This document shows, piece after piece, positions 26,386-35,345 of a stretch of DNA of 64,000 bases. The translations under genes were made by a program, and so were the position numbers. The notes beneath the pieces were generated by a model that was not told where the DNA came from, ran no database searches, and saw only the letters and a program-made list of their open reading frames with translations. Origin of the DNA: Natrialba taiwanensis DSM 12281 (lineage in GTDB: Archaea > Halobacteriota > Halobacteria > Halobacteriales > Natrialbaceae); assembly GCF_000337595.1 (NCBI RefSeq), contig NZ_AOIL01000067.1, positions 65,203-129,202 on the forward strand, in the 5' to 3' direction. How positions within the stretch are numbered: the first letter of the stretch is position 1; each line of letters begins with the position of its first letter.

Positions 26386-27089
26386 GTGCCGGGATGAAGA
26401 CGCCCGAGAACGCGGTCGCCGTCGTCGGAACCGATACCGGCGTCGGCAAGACCGTCGTCACAGCGGGGCTCGTCGGCTGGCTTCGTGAGGAGGGCTACGA
26501 CGCGCGTGCGATCAAACCCGTCCAGACCGGGTATCCGCCGGACGACGACGCGGCGTTCGTCGCCGAGGCCTGTGGAACCGACCGGGCGGCGACGTGTTGT
26601 CGTCGCCTCGAACCGGCGCTGGCTCCAGCCGTCGCCGCTACTGTCGCGGACGAACCGCTCTCGTACGACTCGCTTCTCGAGAACGTCGCCGCTGAACTCG
26701 ACGCGGCGACCCCGGGCGTCGTCGAGGGCATCGGCGGACTCCGCGTCCCGCTGGCGGACGGCCGCGACGTGCTCGATCTGGTCGCCGACCTCGGCGTGCC
26801 CGCGGTGGTCGTCGCCCGGTCCGGATTGGGAACGCTAAACCACACCGCGCTGTCGGTATCGGCGCTTCGCCGTCGCGGTGTCGACGTAACCGGGATCGTC
26901 CTGAATCAGTACGACGGCGCGTCGCTCGCGGAGCGGACGAACCCCGACGCGCTCGCGGAGATGGTCGACTTCCCGATCCACACGCTGCCGTCGTTTTCCG
27001 TCGCGGAGCCGTCGGCCGCCGTCTCTGCCGTCAGTGCCGCGCTTCCGCGGTCGATCTTCGACGAAATTCTCCCCACGGACCGCGTGTAA
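26382..27089 (+). CDS. bioD: Dethiobiotin synthetase BioD
   Basis: ATP-dependent carboxylation and ring closure of diaminopelargonate to dethiobiotin. The 235-residue protein has the P-loop GTDTGVGKTVVTAGL, the substrate segment AIKPVQTGY and the GIGGLRVPL segment equivalent to the family's GAGG motif. Start at 26382 overlaps bioF (ATGA); an internal ATG four codons later is possible. Last gene of the biotin operon. Confidence 0.93.
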   Translation: MSAGMKTPENAVAVVGTDTGVGKTVVTAGLVGWLREEGYDARAIKPVQTGYPPDDDAAFVAEACGTDRAATCCRRLEPALAPAVAATVADEPLSYDSLLENVAAELDAATPGVVEGIGGLRVPLADGRDVLDLVADLGVPAVVVARSGLGTLNHTALSVSALRRRGVDVTGIVLNQYDGASLAERTNPDALAEMVDFPIHTLPSFSVAEPSAAVSAVSAALPRSIFDEILPTDRV

Positions 27090-27215
27090 CCGCGAGTTCA
27101 CCGTCCGGGCCGTTGCACGCTGACCCGCGACGGGTGCGACGGGTGCGACGGGTTGCAGACGAGACGACCGGCGAGAACCGATACTATATCAGGACTCGTC
27201 CCCCACACTCGGGCG

Positions 27216-28118
27216 ATGGTTTCGGAACTCTTCGACGAGGACCGCTGGGAGCCGATCGACGAGTTCGACTTCCGCGATCTCACCTATCACCGGGCGGTCG
27301 ACTCCGGGACGGTGCGGATCGCTTTCGACCGGCCCGACGTGCGAAATGCCTTCCGGCCGGGAACGGTGGACGAACTGTACGACGCGCTGGATCACGCCAA
27401 GCGCCAGACGGACGTGGGCTGTATTCTCCTGACGGGGAACGGGCCGTCCTCGAAGGACGGCGGCTGGGCGTTCTGTTCCGGGGGCGACCAGACGGTTCGT
27501 GGCGAGGACGGCTACCAGTACACGGGCGAGGACGAGGAGAGCGAAGCCGCGCGCGCCTCGGAGCAGGGACGCCTGCACATTCTCGAGGTGCAGCGGCTCA
27601 TCCGCCATATCCCCAAGGTCGTCGTCTGCGTCGTACCGGGCTGGGCCGTCGGCGGCGGGCACTCGCTGCACGTCGTTTGCGACCTCACGCTCGCGAGCGA
27701 GGAGCACGCGAAGTTCCTCCAGACCGACCCCGACGTGGCGAGCTACGACGCCGGCTTCGGCTCGGCCTACCTGGCCAAGCAGATCGGCCAGAAGAAGGCC
27801 CGCGAAGTGTTCTTCCTCGGCAAAACGTACAGCGCCGAGGAGGCGGCAGAGATGGGCATGGTCAACGAAGCGGTGCCCCACGCTGAACTCGAGGAGACGG
27901 CCCTGGAGTGGGGCGAGCGCATCAACGCCAAGAGCCCGACGGCGATGCGGATGCTGAAGTACGCCTTTAACATGACCGACGACGGGATGGTCGGCCAGCA
28001 GGTGTTCGCCGGCGAGGCGACCCGGCTGGGGTACATGACCGACGAGGCCGCGGAGGGCCGAGACGCCTTCGTCGAGGGCCGCGAACCGGAGTTCGACGAG
28101 TTCCCCTGGCACTACTGA
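27216..28118 (+). CDS. menB: 1,4-dihydroxy-2-naphthoyl-CoA synthase MenB
   Basis: Crotonase-family enzyme that cyclises o-succinylbenzoyl-CoA. The 300-residue protein shows GWAFCSGGDQTVRGEDGYQY and VVPGWAVGGGHSLHVVCDL, forming the oxyanion hole typical of MenB, then TDPDVASYDAGFGSAYLAK and the C-terminal EGREPEFDEFPW seen across MenB proteins. The start at 27216 (MVSELFDEDRW) is chosen over upstream in-frame codons because of family length. A copy of the dispersed repeat begins 6 bases after its stop. Confidence 0.95.
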   Translation: MVSELFDEDRWEPIDEFDFRDLTYHRAVDSGTVRIAFDRPDVRNAFRPGTVDELYDALDHAKRQTDVGCILLTGNGPSSKDGGWAFCSGGDQTVRGEDGYQYTGEDEESEAARASEQGRLHILEVQRLIRHIPKVVVCVVPGWAVGGGHSLHVVCDLTLASEEHAKFLQTDPDVASYDAGFGSAYLAKQIGQKKAREVFFLGKTYSAEEAAEMGMVNEAVPHAELEETALEWGERINAKSPTAMRMLKYAFNMTDDGMVGQQVFAGEATRLGYMTDEAAEGRDAFVEGREPEFDEFPWHY

Positions 28119-28123
28119 GACGA

Positions 28124-28161
28124 ACTGCTGGCAGTCAGTTCCGGCGCACCCACGACTCGTC
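28124..28161 (+). repeat. Dispersed 38-bp intergenic repeat, copy B
   Basis: The element reads ACTGCTGGCAGTCAGTTCC then GGCGCACCCACGA and starts 6 bases after the menB stop codon. It matches 14248-14285 (minus strand) in 34 of 38 positions, in the same orientation relative to the upstream gene. Its first 12 bases can form ACTGC-TG-GCAGT. Confidence 0.75.
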
Positions 28162-28306
28162 TGCTGTTGCACCGGGCAATCGGTACAGCAGACCGTATGA
28201 TTAGTAGCGGCGACGGCAGCGGGCTGTCGCGAGTTCAGTACGGGCGGCTTTTTCGTACCGGTAGTTCTCTCGAAAAGAGTAACGCTTTGGACCCTGCGCG
28301 ACGGTA

Positions 28307-29644
28307 GTGGTGACTGTGACGCTCCCCGACCGGTCTGCCCTCTCCCGCCGGGCGTACGTTCGGGCGCTCGTCGCCGTCGGCGGCGGGGCCGCCCTCAGCG
28401 CCTGTCTCGACGTGACTCGCGACGGAGACGACGATCCCGATCCCGTTCCCTCCGGCACGGACGACCCCGACTCGCTGCCGGCGCGCCAGCACGCCTGGAA
28501 CGAGTTCAGTTCGCGCGACGAGGACGGGAACGTGCAGTTGCCGGACCATCACGCGTTGGTTCCGTTATCGCTCGCGTCGGATGCGGCCGGCGACGCCGAG
28601 GGCGATGGCGCTGACGACGACGCGACCGCGCCGAGCAAGGACGCCAGCCAGACGACCGAAACCGCGCTGCGGACGCTCGAGCGGGCCTACGAGTGGAGCC
28701 ACGAGGGACTGATCTTTACGCTCGGCTACACGCCCGCGTACTTCGATCGGTTCGAGGGCTCGCTGCCCGACTCGGTCGACCTGCCGGCACCCGAAGCACT
28801 GACGGCGCGCGAAAACCCCGTGTTCGACGAGTTCGACGCGTTGCTCCACCTCGCGAGCGACCGGCCGGATGTCGTCCTCGCCGCCGAGGAGGGCCTGTTC
28901 GGCGACCGGGACGAACTCAACGGCACCGACCTCGAAACGGACCTCACCGGCGTCTTCGACCGCCACGACGACCGCCGTCGGACCGGCTTCGTCGGCGCGG
29001 GGCTTCCGGCGTCGAAGACGAATGTTCCGGGCGTCCCCGAGTCTGTTCCCGAGGACGCACCGTTCCTGATGGGGTTTCGCTCCGGCTTCGCCCGCACGCA
29101 GGCGAGCGAGGACCGCGTGACGATCGACGCCGGCCCGTTCGCCGGCGGGACGACCCAGCACGTCTCCTCGATGGACATCCAACTCGATGTCTGGTTCGGT
29201 CAGGACAACCACCACCAGCGCGTCTCGAAACTGTTCAGCCCGACCCACGCCGCGGACGAACTCGTCGGCGAGGTCGGCGACGAACTCGCGGATACGAGCG
29301 GCGTGACCGACGACGGGATCGCATCGGCTGAAGACGCCGCGCGCGAACACGGCGTCGTCGGCCACGCACAGAAGGCTGCCCAAGCAAGAGAAGACGGCAA
29401 CCCGCCGCTCCTGCGCCGCGATTTCAGCACCGTCGACGGCGACCGGCCGGGACAGCACTTCCTCGCGCTCCAGCGGGGCATCGGCGAGTTCGTTCGCGTC
29501 CGCGAGGCGATGACTGGTGCGGACCTCGACATCTCGTCGGCGAACAACGGCATCCTCCACTACCTGTTCGTCAACAGACGGGGGAACTACCTGCTGCCGC
29601 CGCGGTCGTTGCGGGCGCTGCCGGCGGCGGCACCGAACTCGTGA
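28307..29644 (+). CDS. Tat-exported DyP-type peroxidase-like protein (DUF7405-like)
   Basis: A 445-residue protein with a twin-arginine signal ending in a lipobox-like cysteine (SRRAYVRALVAVGGGAALSAC). The body resembles DyP-type haem peroxidases: after an N-terminal region rich in Asp there is FLMGFRSGF, a candidate haem-ligand His in VVGHAQKAAQAR, then PPLLRRDFSTVDGD and HFLALQRGIGEFVRVREAM, matching the family's C-terminal half. It starts with GTG at 28307, about 29 bases after a possible promoter element. The next gene encodes a P19-type iron lipoprotein, which suggests a joint role in extracellular iron or haem handling, as EfeB-type DyP proteins have. Confidence 0.78.
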   Translation: MVTVTLPDRSALSRRAYVRALVAVGGGAALSACLDVTRDGDDDPDPVPSGTDDPDSLPARQHAWNEFSSRDEDGNVQLPDHHALVPLSLASDAAGDAEGDGADDDATAPSKDASQTTETALRTLERAYEWSHEGLIFTLGYTPAYFDRFEGSLPDSVDLPAPEALTARENPVFDEFDALLHLASDRPDVVLAAEEGLFGDRDELNGTDLETDLTGVFDRHDDRRRTGFVGAGLPASKTNVPGVPESVPEDAPFLMGFRSGFARTQASEDRVTIDAGPFAGGTTQHVSSMDIQLDVWFGQDNHHQRVSKLFSPTHAADELVGEVGDELADTSGVTDDGIASAEDAAREHGVVGHAQKAAQAREDGNPPLLRRDFSTVDGDRPGQHFLALQRGIGEFVRVREAMTGADLDISSANNGILHYLFVNRRGNYLLPPRSLRALPAAAPNS

Positions 29645-29685
29645 CGGCCCGCAAGACGCCCGTTCGATAGCGAAGACTACACAAT

Positions 29686-31188
29686 ATGGCTCCCGACGAT
29701 CCGACCGCAGACGATGCAGCCGGAAGCGGCGATCGAACGACGGCGACAGGCCCTGCCCTGGCCCCGGCTACGGACACGACTACGATGGCCACCCGTCGGA
29801 CGCTTCTTTCCCGAACCGGTGCGATATCGGGAGCGCTCGCGACGGGGCTCGCGGGCTGTCTCGGCCTCGGCGGGGGCGGAGACGATAACGGAGAGGAGTC
29901 GGACGGCGAGACGACCGACGCCGGTGGCGACTACGGCGGTCGACAACCGACCGTGACCGTCGAGGACCCGCCGAATGCGGTCTTCCTGCCGACCCACCGG
30001 GAGGCGATGCGGGTCGGAGAGCCCGTGACGGCCGGCGAGTTCAGGTTCGTTCCGATGCTCTCGTATCCACATCCGTTCTGGACGATCGCCGGCAGCGACG
30101 ACGCGGCGGTCGAGCGCGAAACGCCCGAGGTCGGCCGCGGCGTGCACATGATGATCACGGTCCAGGATCGAGAGACGGGGCTCGTGGTGCCGGTCGACGA
30201 CGGCATTCAGTTTCGGGTTCGATCGGACGGCGAGCGGGTCGGCTCGCCGGTGTCGCCGTGGGCGATGCTCTCACAGGAAATGGGATTTCACTTCGGGGAC
30301 AACGTGGGACTGCCGGGAGACGGGACGTACGAAGTCGAGGTGACGATCCCGCCGCTTTCGGTCCGCCGCACCGGCGCGCTGGCGGGACGAGGCGAGGAGC
30401 GCGTTACGGGCGCGTTCGAGTTCGAGTACGACGACGAGTTCAGACACCAGGTTATCGGCGAGATCGACTATCTCGAGCGGAATCGGCGGGGGGAGCGGGG
30501 GGCGTTGGAGCCGATGGGAGCCGGTTCCGATGGTGGTGATGGGAGTGGCGGGAGTGACGCTGACGGCAACGCCGGACACGCGAGCGGGATGGATCACGCA
30601 CACGTGCCGTACGCGACCGTGCCCGCGGTCGATGCGTACGCGGGAACTCGGCTCGTTGGCGACGCGTCCGCCGGCGGCGCATCTTCCGCCAGCGCGGACG
30701 GCGAGGCGACTGCCGCCGACGAACTCCCGCGCAGCGACGATGCGCCGATCGTCACCGTCCTGTTCGACGCCGACGCCGACGAATCGGACCTGGCGCGATT
30801 GGCCGGCGATGAGAACCGGACCCAGAACCCTGAGCAGTACCTCCTCGTCTCCCCCAGAACCCCCTACAACCGCGTGCCGCTTCCCGACGCCGCGCTCACC
30901 GCTTCCATCGAGCGCGACGGTGAACTCGTCGCGGAGTACGAACTCGAGCAGACGCTCGATAGCGAGTACGGACACCATTACGGCGTCGTGGTGTCGGGGC
31001 CAGGATCGGATACGTCCGGCTCGGGGTCGGAGTCGACGGCGATCAGTTCGGGAGACTCCGTAACCGTTTCCGTCGACTCGCCGCCCCAGGTTGCCAGACA
31101 TCAGGGCTACGAGACGGCGTTTCTGGAGATGGAATCGGTGACGTTCGAAGTGCCAGATGCCGCTGAGGGCGGCGACACCGGCAATTAG
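29686..31188 (+). CDS. Tat lipoprotein with P19/Tp34-type iron-transport domain (DUF7350-like)
   Basis: A 500-residue protein. The twin-arginine signal MATRRTLLSRTGAISG begins at residue 34 and ends in the lipobox LAGC; ATG at 29785 is therefore a good alternative start. Residues about 85-225 match the P19/Tp34 family of periplasmic metal-binding proteins (FVPMLSYPHPFWTI, VHMMITVQDRETGL, SQEMGFHFGDNVGLPGDG, where Met and His bind metal). A second domain follows a Gly/Ser/His-rich linker (HASGMDHAHVPYATVPAV) and contains TPYNRVPLPDAALTASI. It is predicted to be membrane-anchored outside the cell. It follows the DyP-like gene by 41 bases. Confidence 0.8.
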   Translation: MAPDDPTADDAAGSGDRTTATGPALAPATDTTTMATRRTLLSRTGAISGALATGLAGCLGLGGGGDDNGEESDGETTDAGGDYGGRQPTVTVEDPPNAVFLPTHREAMRVGEPVTAGEFRFVPMLSYPHPFWTIAGSDDAAVERETPEVGRGVHMMITVQDRETGLVVPVDDGIQFRVRSDGERVGSPVSPWAMLSQEMGFHFGDNVGLPGDGTYEVEVTIPPLSVRRTGALAGRGEERVTGAFEFEYDDEFRHQVIGEIDYLERNRRGERGALEPMGAGSDGGDGSGGSDADGNAGHASGMDHAHVPYATVPAVDAYAGTRLVGDASAGGASSASADGEATAADELPRSDDAPIVTVLFDADADESDLARLAGDENRTQNPEQYLLVSPRTPYNRVPLPDAALTASIERDGELVAEYELEQTLDSEYGHHYGVVVSGPGSDTSGSGSESTAISSGDSVTVSVDSPPQVARHQGYETAFLEMESVTFEVPDAAEGGDTGN

Positions 31189-31278
31189 TCGGTTAGTGTC
31201 GACGGTAGCCGTGCTGACAGGGCACATGTTCGGCTGCAATGCCAACGTTGACACTCTCTCGAGTCGGACACTTGACCC

Positions 31279-32220
31279 ATGAGCACGGCTGAGGTCGAAC
31301 TGTCACGTCCGAAGGCGTGGCTACTGGCTGCACGCCCGCAGACCCTGCCCGCGGCCGCGGCACCGGTTATCGTCGGCTCGGGCGTTGCGGCCGCCGAGGG
31401 CGTCTTCGAACTGCTGCCGGCGCTGTTTGCGTTCGTCGGTGCTGCACTGATTCAGATCGGGACGAACTTCGCGAACGACTACTACGACGCGATCAACGGC
31501 GCGGACACCGAGGATCGGGACGGGTTCACTCGCGTCACGCAGGCGGGAATCATCCCGGCCCGGCAGGTCAAACTCGCGACGATTATCACGTTCGCACTCG
31601 CGATCCTTTCTGGCACCTATCTGGTCTACGTCGGCGGCGTGCCAATTCTCGTCGTCGGTCTCGTGAGCGTCTTCTGCGGCTGGGCGTACACCGGCGGCCC
31701 CTATCCGCTCGGCTACCACGGGCTCGGCGATTTCTTCGTCTTCGTCTTCTTCGGCGTCGTCGCCGTCGTCGGGACGTTCTACGTGCAGGCTGCCGCTGCC
31801 GCCGTCGAACCGCTCACAACGACGCTTCCCGAGGGAACCATCACTCGCGAGGCGATTCTCGCGAGCCTTCCCGTCGCCGCCCTCTCGACGGCGATCATCG
31901 TCGTCAACAACGTCCGCGACTTAGAAACCGACGCGGAGACGGGCAAACGCACGCTCGCCGTCCGACTCGGCTATCGCGGCAGCCGCATCGAGTTCACCGC
32001 GCTGCTCGCGCTGGCGTACCTCGTTCCGGTGTGGCTCTGGCTCGCCGAGGGGCTCGGAGCGAGCGCGTTGCTGCCGCTCGTTTCGCTGCCCTACGCGGCG
32101 TCGATCGCGCGGACGATCTGGACCAGAACCGACGGCGAGGCGCTCAATCCCGCGCTCGAGGCGACCGGAAAGCTCCTCGCGCTGTACGCGGCGTTGTTCG
32201 CCGGGGGACTGGTGATCTAA
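31279..32220 (+). CDS. menA: 1,4-dihydroxy-2-naphthoate polyprenyltransferase MenA
   Basis: Attaches the polyprenyl side chain to DHNA in the membrane, giving demethylmenaquinone. The 313-residue protein has about eight helices and the UbiA-family aspartate motif NFANDYYDAINGADTEDRD, plus a second acidic motif VRDLETDAETGKRTL. Both bind the Mg-diphosphate. It opens the menA-menC-menE cluster, with menC beginning two bases after its stop. Confidence 0.93.
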   Translation: MSTAEVELSRPKAWLLAARPQTLPAAAAPVIVGSGVAAAEGVFELLPALFAFVGAALIQIGTNFANDYYDAINGADTEDRDGFTRVTQAGIIPARQVKLATIITFALAILSGTYLVYVGGVPILVVGLVSVFCGWAYTGGPYPLGYHGLGDFFVFVFFGVVAVVGTFYVQAAAAAVEPLTTTLPEGTITREAILASLPVAALSTAIIVVNNVRDLETDAETGKRTLAVRLGYRGSRIEFTALLALAYLVPVWLWLAEGLGASALLPLVSLPYAASIARTIWTRTDGEALNPALEATGKLLALYAALFAGGLVI

Positions 32221-32222
32221 CC

Positions 32223-33314
32223 GTGGGGGCGGACACGAACGCCGACTGCGATCTCGAACTCGCGTATCGGCGGTTCTCGCTCGCGCTGACGTCGCCGCTC
32301 GAAACTGCAGCCAGATCGATCGACACCCGCGAGGGGTTTTTGGTTCGGATCGTCGACGGCACCGACGCTGCCTCCCCGACCGCCGGCTACGGCGAGGCGA
32401 CACCGCTTCCGGGTTGGACGGAGCCGATCGAGGACTGCGAGGCGGCGCTCGACCGCGCCGAGCGGGCACTCGCACGTGGCGGACCGGAAGACGCGCTCGA
32501 GGCCGTCGCGGGAAACGGCGCGGCCCGACACGGCGTGTCGCTCGCGCTCGCGGATCTGCAGGCGACCCGCCAGGCGACGCCGCTGTACCGGTATATCGGT
32601 CAGGGACCGATGGTCGGCCGCGTTCCGGTGAACGCGACGATCGGCGACGGACCGCCGGACGAAACCGCCCATCAGGCAGCAGCCGCGGTCCAGCGCGGTT
32701 TCGATTGTTGCAAACTCAAAGCCGGCCGTCGGTCGGTCGAGGCCGACATCGACCGCGTCCAGCGAACGCGTGAGGTCGTCGGACCGGATGTCGAGCTCCG
32801 GGTCGACGCGAACGAAGCCTGGACGTTCGAGGAGGCGGCCCGAGCGCTCGACGCGTTCGCCGAGCTGGGCGTCTCGATTCTCGAACAGCCGCTCCCGGCC
32901 GGCGCGCTCGCGGGACACGCCGACCTCCGCGAACGAGCGGCCGGCACCGTCTCGATCGCGCTCGATGAAGGCGTACTCGAACACGGCGTCGACGCCATCT
33001 GCGAGGCCCAGGCTGCCGACGTAGCCATCTTGAAGCCGATGGCACTCGGCGGGATCGATATCGCACGGAAGATCGCAGCCTGGTTCGCCGAACTCGGCGT
33101 GACGCCGCTGGTGACGACGACGATCGACGGCGTCGTCGCACGAACGGGAGCCGTCCACCTCGCGGCGGCGATCCCCAACGTTCCGGCCTGCGGACTCGCA
33201 ACGGGTGAGTTGCTCGCCGAGGACCTCGGCCGCGACCCCGTCCTCTTCGAGAACGGTGCCGCCGTCGTCCCGCAGGCGAAGGGCCTCGGCGTCGAGGGGG
33301 TGTGGCAGGAATGA
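32223..33314 (+). CDS. menC: o-Succinylbenzoate synthase MenC
   Basis: Enolase-superfamily enzyme that dehydrates SHCHC to o-succinylbenzoate. The 363-residue protein has the KxK catalytic pair in CCKLKAGRR, metal ligands in LRVDANEAW, ILEQPL and ALDEGV, and the second catalytic Lys in VAILKPMALGG. It begins with GTG at 32223, two bases after menA, and its stop overlaps the menE ATG. The sequence also fits the wider muconate-cycloisomerase group, but the men neighbours fix the assignment. Confidence 0.92.
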   Translation: MGADTNADCDLELAYRRFSLALTSPLETAARSIDTREGFLVRIVDGTDAASPTAGYGEATPLPGWTEPIEDCEAALDRAERALARGGPEDALEAVAGNGAARHGVSLALADLQATRQATPLYRYIGQGPMVGRVPVNATIGDGPPDETAHQAAAAVQRGFDCCKLKAGRRSVEADIDRVQRTREVVGPDVELRVDANEAWTFEEAARALDAFAELGVSILEQPLPAGALAGHADLRERAAGTVSIALDEGVLEHGVDAICEAQAADVAILKPMALGGIDIARKIAAWFAELGVTPLVTTTIDGVVARTGAVHLAAAIPNVPACGLATGELLAEDLGRDPVLFENGAAVVPQAKGLGVEGVWQE

Positions 33315-34924
33315 CTCCCGCGCACCTCGAGTGGCCGACGCAGGACCTCCTCGCCCACCGCGCGGCGGCGACGCCACAGCGCCGGGCGCTGGTCGACATC
33401 GAAACGGACACCGCGTGGACCTTCGCCGAGTTCACCCGGCGGGTGGATCGAACGGCCGCTGCACTCGAGACGGCCGTCGATCGCGTCCCCGACAGTCGCA
33501 TCGGCGTCCTCATGGACACCCGTCCCGCCTTCGCGACCCTCTTTTTCGCCGCGATGCGACGCGGCGCGACCCTCGCCCCGCTGAACGTCCGCGAAACCGC
33601 GTCCGAACTGGCCGCCAAAGCCGACCGGCTCGACCTCGACGCGCTCGTCTGCGAGCGCGAGACGGCATCGACCGCGAGTGAACTCGTCGACGAATCGACG
33701 CCGATCCTGTCAGTTGACGACCCGACGACCGACGGCGTGACGGCGCTGTCGACTCTCCATACCGATCCGGGCGAGACGACGGGCGAACCGACCGCAGATG
33801 GGAAGCAGGTCGAGATCCAGTCAGCTGAACTCGATCGTGGCGACACGCAGCTGCTCATGTTCACGTCGGGAACGTCCGGTGATCCCAAGATCGTCCAGTT
33901 GACAGTGGGCAATCTGGTCGCCAGCGCGACCGCCTCAGCGTTTCGGCTCGGTGTCGATCCCGACGACCGATGGCTCTGCTGTCTCCCGATGTACCACATG
34001 GGCGGAATCGCGCCCGTGATCCGGTCCGCGCTGTACGGAACGACGGCCGTCGTCCAGCGCACGTTCGATGACCGCGCGACGGCCCGTGCAATGGACGAGT
34101 TCGGGATCACCGGCGTCTCGCTGGTCCCGACGATGGGCAAGCGGTTGCTCGACACCGGCTGGGAGCCGCCCGAATCGCTCCGGTTTGTCCTCCTCGGCGG
34201 CGCGCCGGCCTCGACGGAGTTCATCCGGCGCTGTCGCGAGGTGGGCGTGCCCGTCTACCCGACCTACGGCATGACCGAGACGGCCTCCCAGATCACGACC
34301 GCGACGCCGTCGGAGGCGGCGACGCACGAGGGGACCGTCGGCCAGCCGCTCGTCGTCACCGACGTATCGGTCGTGGACGAGACCGGTGATCCCGTTCCGA
34401 CCGGCGAGCCAGGTGAACTCGTCGTCTCGGGACCGACGGTGACGCCGGGCTATCTCGATGCGGCGCGCACGGCGGACGCCTTCTGCGACCGGGGATTACG
34501 GACGGGAGATGTCGGGTACCGGGACGATGAGGGACGGCTGTGGATTCTCAACCGGCGCAGCGACCGCATCGTCACGGGCGGCGAGAACGTCGATCCTGGC
34601 GAAGTGATCGAGACGCTGCGCTCGCATCCGAAGATCGAGGCGGCCGCCGTCGTCGGCCTCGAAGACGAGGAGTGGGGCGAGCGGGTGGGTGCGCTCGTCG
34701 CGCCCGCTGCCGCCGCTAGTGGCGATGCGGGCAGTGACCCCGAGCCGATCGAACTCGAGTCCGTCCTCGCCCACTGCGACGGACACCTCGCCGGCTTCAA
34801 GCGCCCGAAGACGATCGGCGTGGTCGACGAACTTCCGCGAACGCATTCGGGGACCGTCGACCGGGACGCGGCTCGGGACCGGTTGCTCGAGGTCGGCGTC
34901 GACGTGACGGAGCCATCCTGGTAG
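33311..34924 (+). CDS. menE: o-Succinylbenzoate-CoA ligase MenE
   Basis: Acyl-CoA synthetase (ANL family) activating o-succinylbenzoate. The 537-residue protein shows the P-loop LLMFTSGTSGDPKIVQLT, the YPTYGMTETASQ motif, TGDVGYRDDEGRLW and the C-terminal hinge and lysine region NRRSDRIVTGGENVDP, with PRTHSGTVDRDAAR at the end. ATG 33311 overlaps the menC stop (ATGA). An internal TDGVTALSTLHTDPGETTGE region is a variable loop. It completes the chorismate-to-DHNA-CoA steps when taken with menF, menD, menC and menB. Confidence 0.93.
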   Translation: MTPAHLEWPTQDLLAHRAAATPQRRALVDIETDTAWTFAEFTRRVDRTAAALETAVDRVPDSRIGVLMDTRPAFATLFFAAMRRGATLAPLNVRETASELAAKADRLDLDALVCERETASTASELVDESTPILSVDDPTTDGVTALSTLHTDPGETTGEPTADGKQVEIQSAELDRGDTQLLMFTSGTSGDPKIVQLTVGNLVASATASAFRLGVDPDDRWLCCLPMYHMGGIAPVIRSALYGTTAVVQRTFDDRATARAMDEFGITGVSLVPTMGKRLLDTGWEPPESLRFVLLGGAPASTEFIRRCREVGVPVYPTYGMTETASQITTATPSEAATHEGTVGQPLVVTDVSVVDETGDPVPTGEPGELVVSGPTVTPGYLDAARTADAFCDRGLRTGDVGYRDDEGRLWILNRRSDRIVTGGENVDPGEVIETLRSHPKIEAAAVVGLEDEEWGERVGALVAPAAAASGDAGSDPEPIELESVLAHCDGHLAGFKRPKTIGVVDELPRTHSGTVDRDAARDRLLEVGVDVTEPSW

Positions 34925-35096
34925 TTCCTGGCCGGTGTCACCGGTCCGCTCTCGGGCCCGCTAGTGCATATCCACGACGGAAGATGACTCCGAATCAGGC
35001 TGCATACAGGACGTATCTTGCGCGGGATTCCGTCGAGGGATGTCAACGGACGTAACCCGCGGTTAGTATTTACCGCTGGGAGCCAAATACGAGCGT

Positions 35097-35252
35097 ATGC
35101 CCCACGGTCAAGACGTCGAAGACGACACCTCAGAAATGACGTCGGAGTACGAGTGCCTTCAGTGCGGGCGAATAGTCAAGGCCGAGACGAACCCCGGCGA
35201 GTGCGAGGAGTGTGGCGGCGACTTCCAGAACCGGGCGAAATCAATCGAGTAA
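35097..35252 (+). CDS. 51-residue rubrerythrin-like zinc protein (DUF7129-like)
   Basis: A short gene encoding two CxxC knuckles, YECLQCGRIV and GECEECGGDFQN, flanked by an acidic N-terminus. The rubredoxin or rubrerythrin-like zinc ribbon is common in haloarchaea. A TATA-like AGTATTTACC at about 35065 precedes the ATG by some 28 bases, giving a leaderless message. Function unknown. Confidence 0.8.
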   Translation: MPHGQDVEDDTSEMTSEYECLQCGRIVKAETNPGECEECGGDFQNRAKSIE

Positions 35253-35345
35253 CAGATTCTAGCCGCCTCCGATACTCCCCCGGGCGTACTCCGAGCGTGC
35301 AGCGGCGGACCCGAAGTTAAGACGCTCGATCCCCTCTCTTGAGAC

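Noticed and set aside
28270-28285. CTCT-CGAAA-AGAG hairpin before the DyP-like gene as an iron-responsive operator
   Set aside because: Arms of four bases are too short to support a regulatory claim, and the region overlaps the probable promoter element.
31317-32222. In-frame extension of menC back into menA
   Set aside because: The translation is an Arg-rich shadow of menA. The MenC protein proper begins at GTG 32223.
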